DNA from: Chloroflexota bacterium
GTDB taxonomy: Bacteria; Chloroflexota; Anaerolineae; Anaerolineales; DRMV01
Reading direction: 5' to 3'
Assembly: GCA_013153375.1 (NCBI GenBank)
Contig: JAADEN010000070.1
Coordinates: 1 to 13,198 of the forward strand
Length of the DNA stretch: 13,198 bases
In this document: piece by piece, positions 11,460 to 13,198 of the stretch
Position numbering within the stretch: position 1 is the stretch's first letter
Layout of the letters: every line of letters begins with the position of its first letter
Position numbers and translations under genes: made by a program
The notes under the pieces: model-generated
Told to the model about the DNA's origin: nothing
The model's input: the letters and a program-made list of their open reading frames with translations, nothing else
The model's database searches: none

Positions 11460-12845
11460 ATGCCCACCCACACCGCCGAGGCCCTGGATCGCATCACCCG
11501 CGAAGTGCGGGACTTGATCCGTCAGGGCCATTACACCGCCGCGGCCGACCGGCTGCGGGAACTGCATCCTGCCGATCGCGCCGAAGTGGTCACGCGCCTG
11601 CCCGCGCAGGAACGGGAGGATTTGGTCGCGCACCTGGATGTGGAAACCGCGGCCGAACTGTTCGAGGAACTGGACGAGGAGGTCGCCGCGGATCTGGCCG
11701 ACGACATCCACCCCGAGCGTCTGGCCGACATCCTCGACGAGATGGAGCCCGACGACGCGGCGGACTTGCTGGGCGATTTGCCGCCCGATCTGGTCGAAAT
11801 GCTGCTGGCCGAGATGGAGGACTCGGCCGAGGTGGTGCCGCTGTTGCAATATCCTGACGAGACCGCGGGCGGCTTGATGACCACCGCGTTCGTCGCGCTG
11901 CAAGAGGACGCCACCGTGGACGATGTCATCGCCTTCTTGCGGATCTTGCGCCAGCAAGACGAAGACGAGGATGTGGACATCCCCTTCTACCTCTTCGTCA
12001 TCGACGACCAGCAGCATTTGGTGGGCGTGGTGGACCTGCGCGAGTTGGTCTCGGCCCCGCCGGGCACGCGCATCGCGGACTTGATGGATCCGCAGGTCAT
12101 CGCGGTGGACGCCTGGACCGACCAGGAAGAGGTGGCCCGCATCATGAAGAAGTACGATCTCGCGGCCGTGCCCGTCACCGACGAGGAAAAGCGCTTGATC
12201 GGCGTGGTCACCTATGACGACATCATGCATGTGCTGGAAGAGGAGGCCAGCGAGGACATCTTGCACCTGGGCGGTGTGGAAAGCGAACCTTTGGCCGAGA
12301 AGCCGTATTGGGAGCAGAAACTCGTCGAAGTCTTCCGTTCTCGTTTTCCGTGGTTGTTGCTCTTGTTCGTGGCCGGCAGTTATACGGGTTCGGTGCTGCG
12401 CATGTTCGACGCGGAGTTGCGTCAGGTCATCAGTTTGTCCATTTTCATCCCCCTCATCATCGGCACCGGCGGCAATGTGGGCAGCCAAACCGTGGCCACG
12501 GTCATCCGAGCGCTGGTATTAAAGGAAGTGCGCCCCCGCGACGCCCTGCGGGCCTGGTGGCGCGAAGTGCGGGTCGCGCTCCTCTTGGGCGTGGCCATCG
12601 GCGCGATCGGCTTCTTGCGCGCCGAGTTGTGGGGCGTGGACGCGCATGTGGCCTGGGCCGTGTCGTTGACCATCTTCGCGGTCATCCTGTGGGCCAGCAC
12701 GGTGGCGACTTTCGTGCCCCTGGCCGCGTCGGCCCTGGGCATTGACCCCACGCACATCAGCGGCCCCTTGATGAGCACCTTGATCGACGGGACGGGCCTG
12801 CTCATCTACTTCCTCATCGCCCGGGCGGTCATCCCTGAGTTGTGA
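11460..12845 (+). CDS. mgtE: Magnesium transporter MgtE
   Basis: 461 residues, close to the typical 450. A homodimeric Mg2+ channel of the inner membrane, gated by cytoplasmic Mg2+. In order: an acidic N domain of short helical repeats (about 20-130, e.g. AAELFEELDEEVAADL); YPDETAGGLM (131-140), which leads into the two CBS domains (about 140-262); a linker helix (about 275-296); and five membrane helices from about 297. Pore-region motifs are PLIIGTGGNVGSQTVATV (331-348) and ISGPLMSTLIDGTGLLIYF (433-451), where Asp443 corresponds to the conserved pore Asp. The many Asp/Glu in the N and CBS domains fit the Mg2+-sensing interface. The ATG at 11460 has AGGAG eight bases upstream. Monocistronic, divergent from tig, followed by a T-box unit. 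Confidence 0.95.
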   Translation: MPTHTAEALDRITREVRDLIRQGHYTAAADRLRELHPADRAEVVTRLPAQEREDLVAHLDVETAAELFEELDEEVAADLADDIHPERLADILDEMEPDDAADLLGDLPPDLVEMLLAEMEDSAEVVPLLQYPDETAGGLMTTAFVALQEDATVDDVIAFLRILRQQDEDEDVDIPFYLFVIDDQQHLVGVVDLRELVSAPPGTRIADLMDPQVIAVDAWTDQEEVARIMKKYDLAAVPVTDEEKRLIGVVTYDDIMHVLEEEASEDILHLGGVESEPLAEKPYWEQKLVEVFRSRFPWLLLLFVAGSYTGSVLRMFDAELRQVISLSIFIPLIIGTGGNVGSQTVATVIRALVLKEVRPRDALRAWWREVRVALLLGVAIGAIGFLRAELWGVDAHVAWAVSLTIFAVILWASTVATFVPLAASALGIDPTHISGPLMSTLIDGTGLLIYFLIARAVIPEL

Positions 12846-12849
12846 GCGC

Positions 12850-12874
12850 GCCCCTTGACGCCCGCGGGGCTTTT
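12850..12874 (+). terminator. Weak possible terminator of mgtE, overlapping the T-box promoter
   Basis: GCCCC (12850-12854) can pair with GGGGC (12866-12870), or GCCC (12860-12863) with GGGC (12867-12870), followed by TTTT. The stems are short and the promoter's -35 lies inside the loop, so the assignment is uncertain. Confidence 0.35.
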
Positions 12875-12883
12875 GGCTACACT
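12855..12883 (+). promoter_or_regulatory. Sigma-70-type promoter of the T-box-controlled unit
   Basis: TTGACG (12855-12860), a 17-bp spacer, then TACACT (12878-12883). Transcription would begin near 12890, directly before the T-box leader. Confidence 0.65.
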
Positions 12884-12889
12884 AAGGCC

Positions 12890-13166
12890 ACTGGCGAAAT
12901 GCAACGACGATGAACGGGACGAGTACCCGACGAGCGGGCTTCAGAGAGTCCGCGGGCCTGGGCTGTGACCCGCGACAGCGCCGCCGTCGGCGAATGGCCC
13001 CGGGAGTCGCGCGCCCCAACGCCGTGGTACGGTCAGTAGGGCGGGCCGGTGGCCCACCGTTAGCGGGCTCGAGCGGGTCGTCGCGGCCGACTTCTCGGCC
13101 GCGCGGCCAAGCGGGGTGGCACCGCGAGCGCGTTTGGCGCCCGTCCCCGGCGGGGGGCGGGCGTTT
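12890..13166 (+). promoter_or_regulatory. Class I T-box leader (tRNA-sensing riboswitch); regulated gene lies beyond the window
   Basis: Stem I shows the kink-turn GATGA (12909-12913), lower helix CGGG/CCCG (12915-12918 with 12999-13002), specifier-loop AGTA (12922-12925) opposite GAA (12992-12994), upper helix CCGACG/CGTCGG (12927-12932 with 12985-12990) and an apical AGAGAG segment resembling the conserved AG bulge. A 9-bp stem III hairpin is at 13082-13103 (loop CTTC). The T-box motif GGGGTGGCACCGCG is at 13113-13126, followed by the terminator at 13138. Uncharged cognate tRNA would bind and favour the antiterminator. The specifier is UGG (12995-12997, Trp) or GGC (12996-12998, Gly). The antiterminator bulge UGGC pairs with a tRNA ending GCCA (G73), which suits tRNA-Trp and not tRNA-Gly (U73 in the tRNA-Gly of this window). 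The downstream gene is not visible. Confidence 0.93.
13138..13166 (+). terminator. T-box leader terminator
   Basis: An 11-bp stem (13138-13148 with 13153-13163, one G-U) around GGCG, followed by TTT and a G-rich stretch. The U run is short, but the stem is very GC-rich and the position after the T-box motif is as expected. Confidence 0.75.
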
Positions 13167-13183
13167 GGCGTTGGGGTTTCGGA

Positions 13184-13198
13184 CGGGGCTCCGCCCCG
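13184..13198 (+). repeat. Small GC palindrome at the window edge
   Basis: CGGGGC and GCCCCG around TCC, ending exactly at the last base. It could be part of a short interspersed palindrome or lie in the leader of the T-box-controlled gene; the sequence stops too soon to tell. Confidence 0.35.

Noticed and set aside
11343..12488. A 381-codon minus-strand frame
   Set aside because: Antisense to mgtE, which has clear CBS and membrane motifs; the opposite frame is His/Gln/Arg-rich with no family resemblance.

Overview
This is a GC-rich (roughly two-thirds G+C), gene-dense bacterial chromosome segment with no sign of phage, plasmid or transposase. Several things point to Chloroflexota, probably an Anaerolineae-like thermophile or relative: an FO-synthase gene (cofG), a class I T-box leader outside typical low-GC Firmicutes context, an outer-face jelly-roll protein of the sort common in that phylum, strong Shine-Dalgarno sites, and a type I-beta DAHP synthase with an N-terminal ferredoxin-like domain. 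The assignment is an inference from gene content and was not tested by phylogeny.

Layout. 1-1570 (+): the 3' part of a MocA-like nucleotidyltransferase gene overlaps (ATGA) a gene for a three-helix membrane protein with a lectin-like domain. 1581-4024 (-): a GT1-type glycosyltransferase gene overlaps (ATGA) cofG. A short region at 4025-4146 carries two back-to-back extended -10 promoters, serving the glycosyltransferase/cofG pair on the left and a membrane-anchored helix-hairpin-helix protein (4147-4629, +) on the right.

4786-6484 (+) is the most interesting part. A canonical promoter drives a leader that encodes a 27-residue peptide rich in Trp, Phe and Tyr. It is followed by a textbook terminator hairpin, and a 15-bp antiterminator pairs the end of the peptide gene with the terminator's left arm. 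Directly downstream lie aroH (chorismate mutase) and aroF (DAHP synthase), overlapping by ATGA. This reads as a ribosome-mediated transcription attenuator sensing aromatic amino acids.

6460-7671 (-) is an XrtA-system-like GT4 glycosyltransferase gene that overlaps the end of aroF. 7685-7733 holds seven tandem 7-bp repeats, followed by a promoter and tRNA-Gly(CCC). 7899-8888 (-) encodes an aldo/keto reductase. 8921-11276 (-) is a tig-clpP operon, closed by a clean terminator and without clpX; trigger factor carries an unusual 119-residue acidic repetitive tail. 11460-12845 (+) is mgtE. The window closes with a promoter and a complete T-box leader (about 12890-13166) whose regulated gene lies beyond the right edge. 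Its antiterminator bulge (UGGC) fits a G73 tRNA such as tRNA-Trp, while one reading of the specifier would give Gly.

The themes are aromatic amino-acid supply (attenuator plus possible Trp T-box), protein quality control (tig, clpP), metal and cofactor metabolism (MocA-like, cofG, mgtE) and cell-surface glycosylation (two glycosyltransferases).
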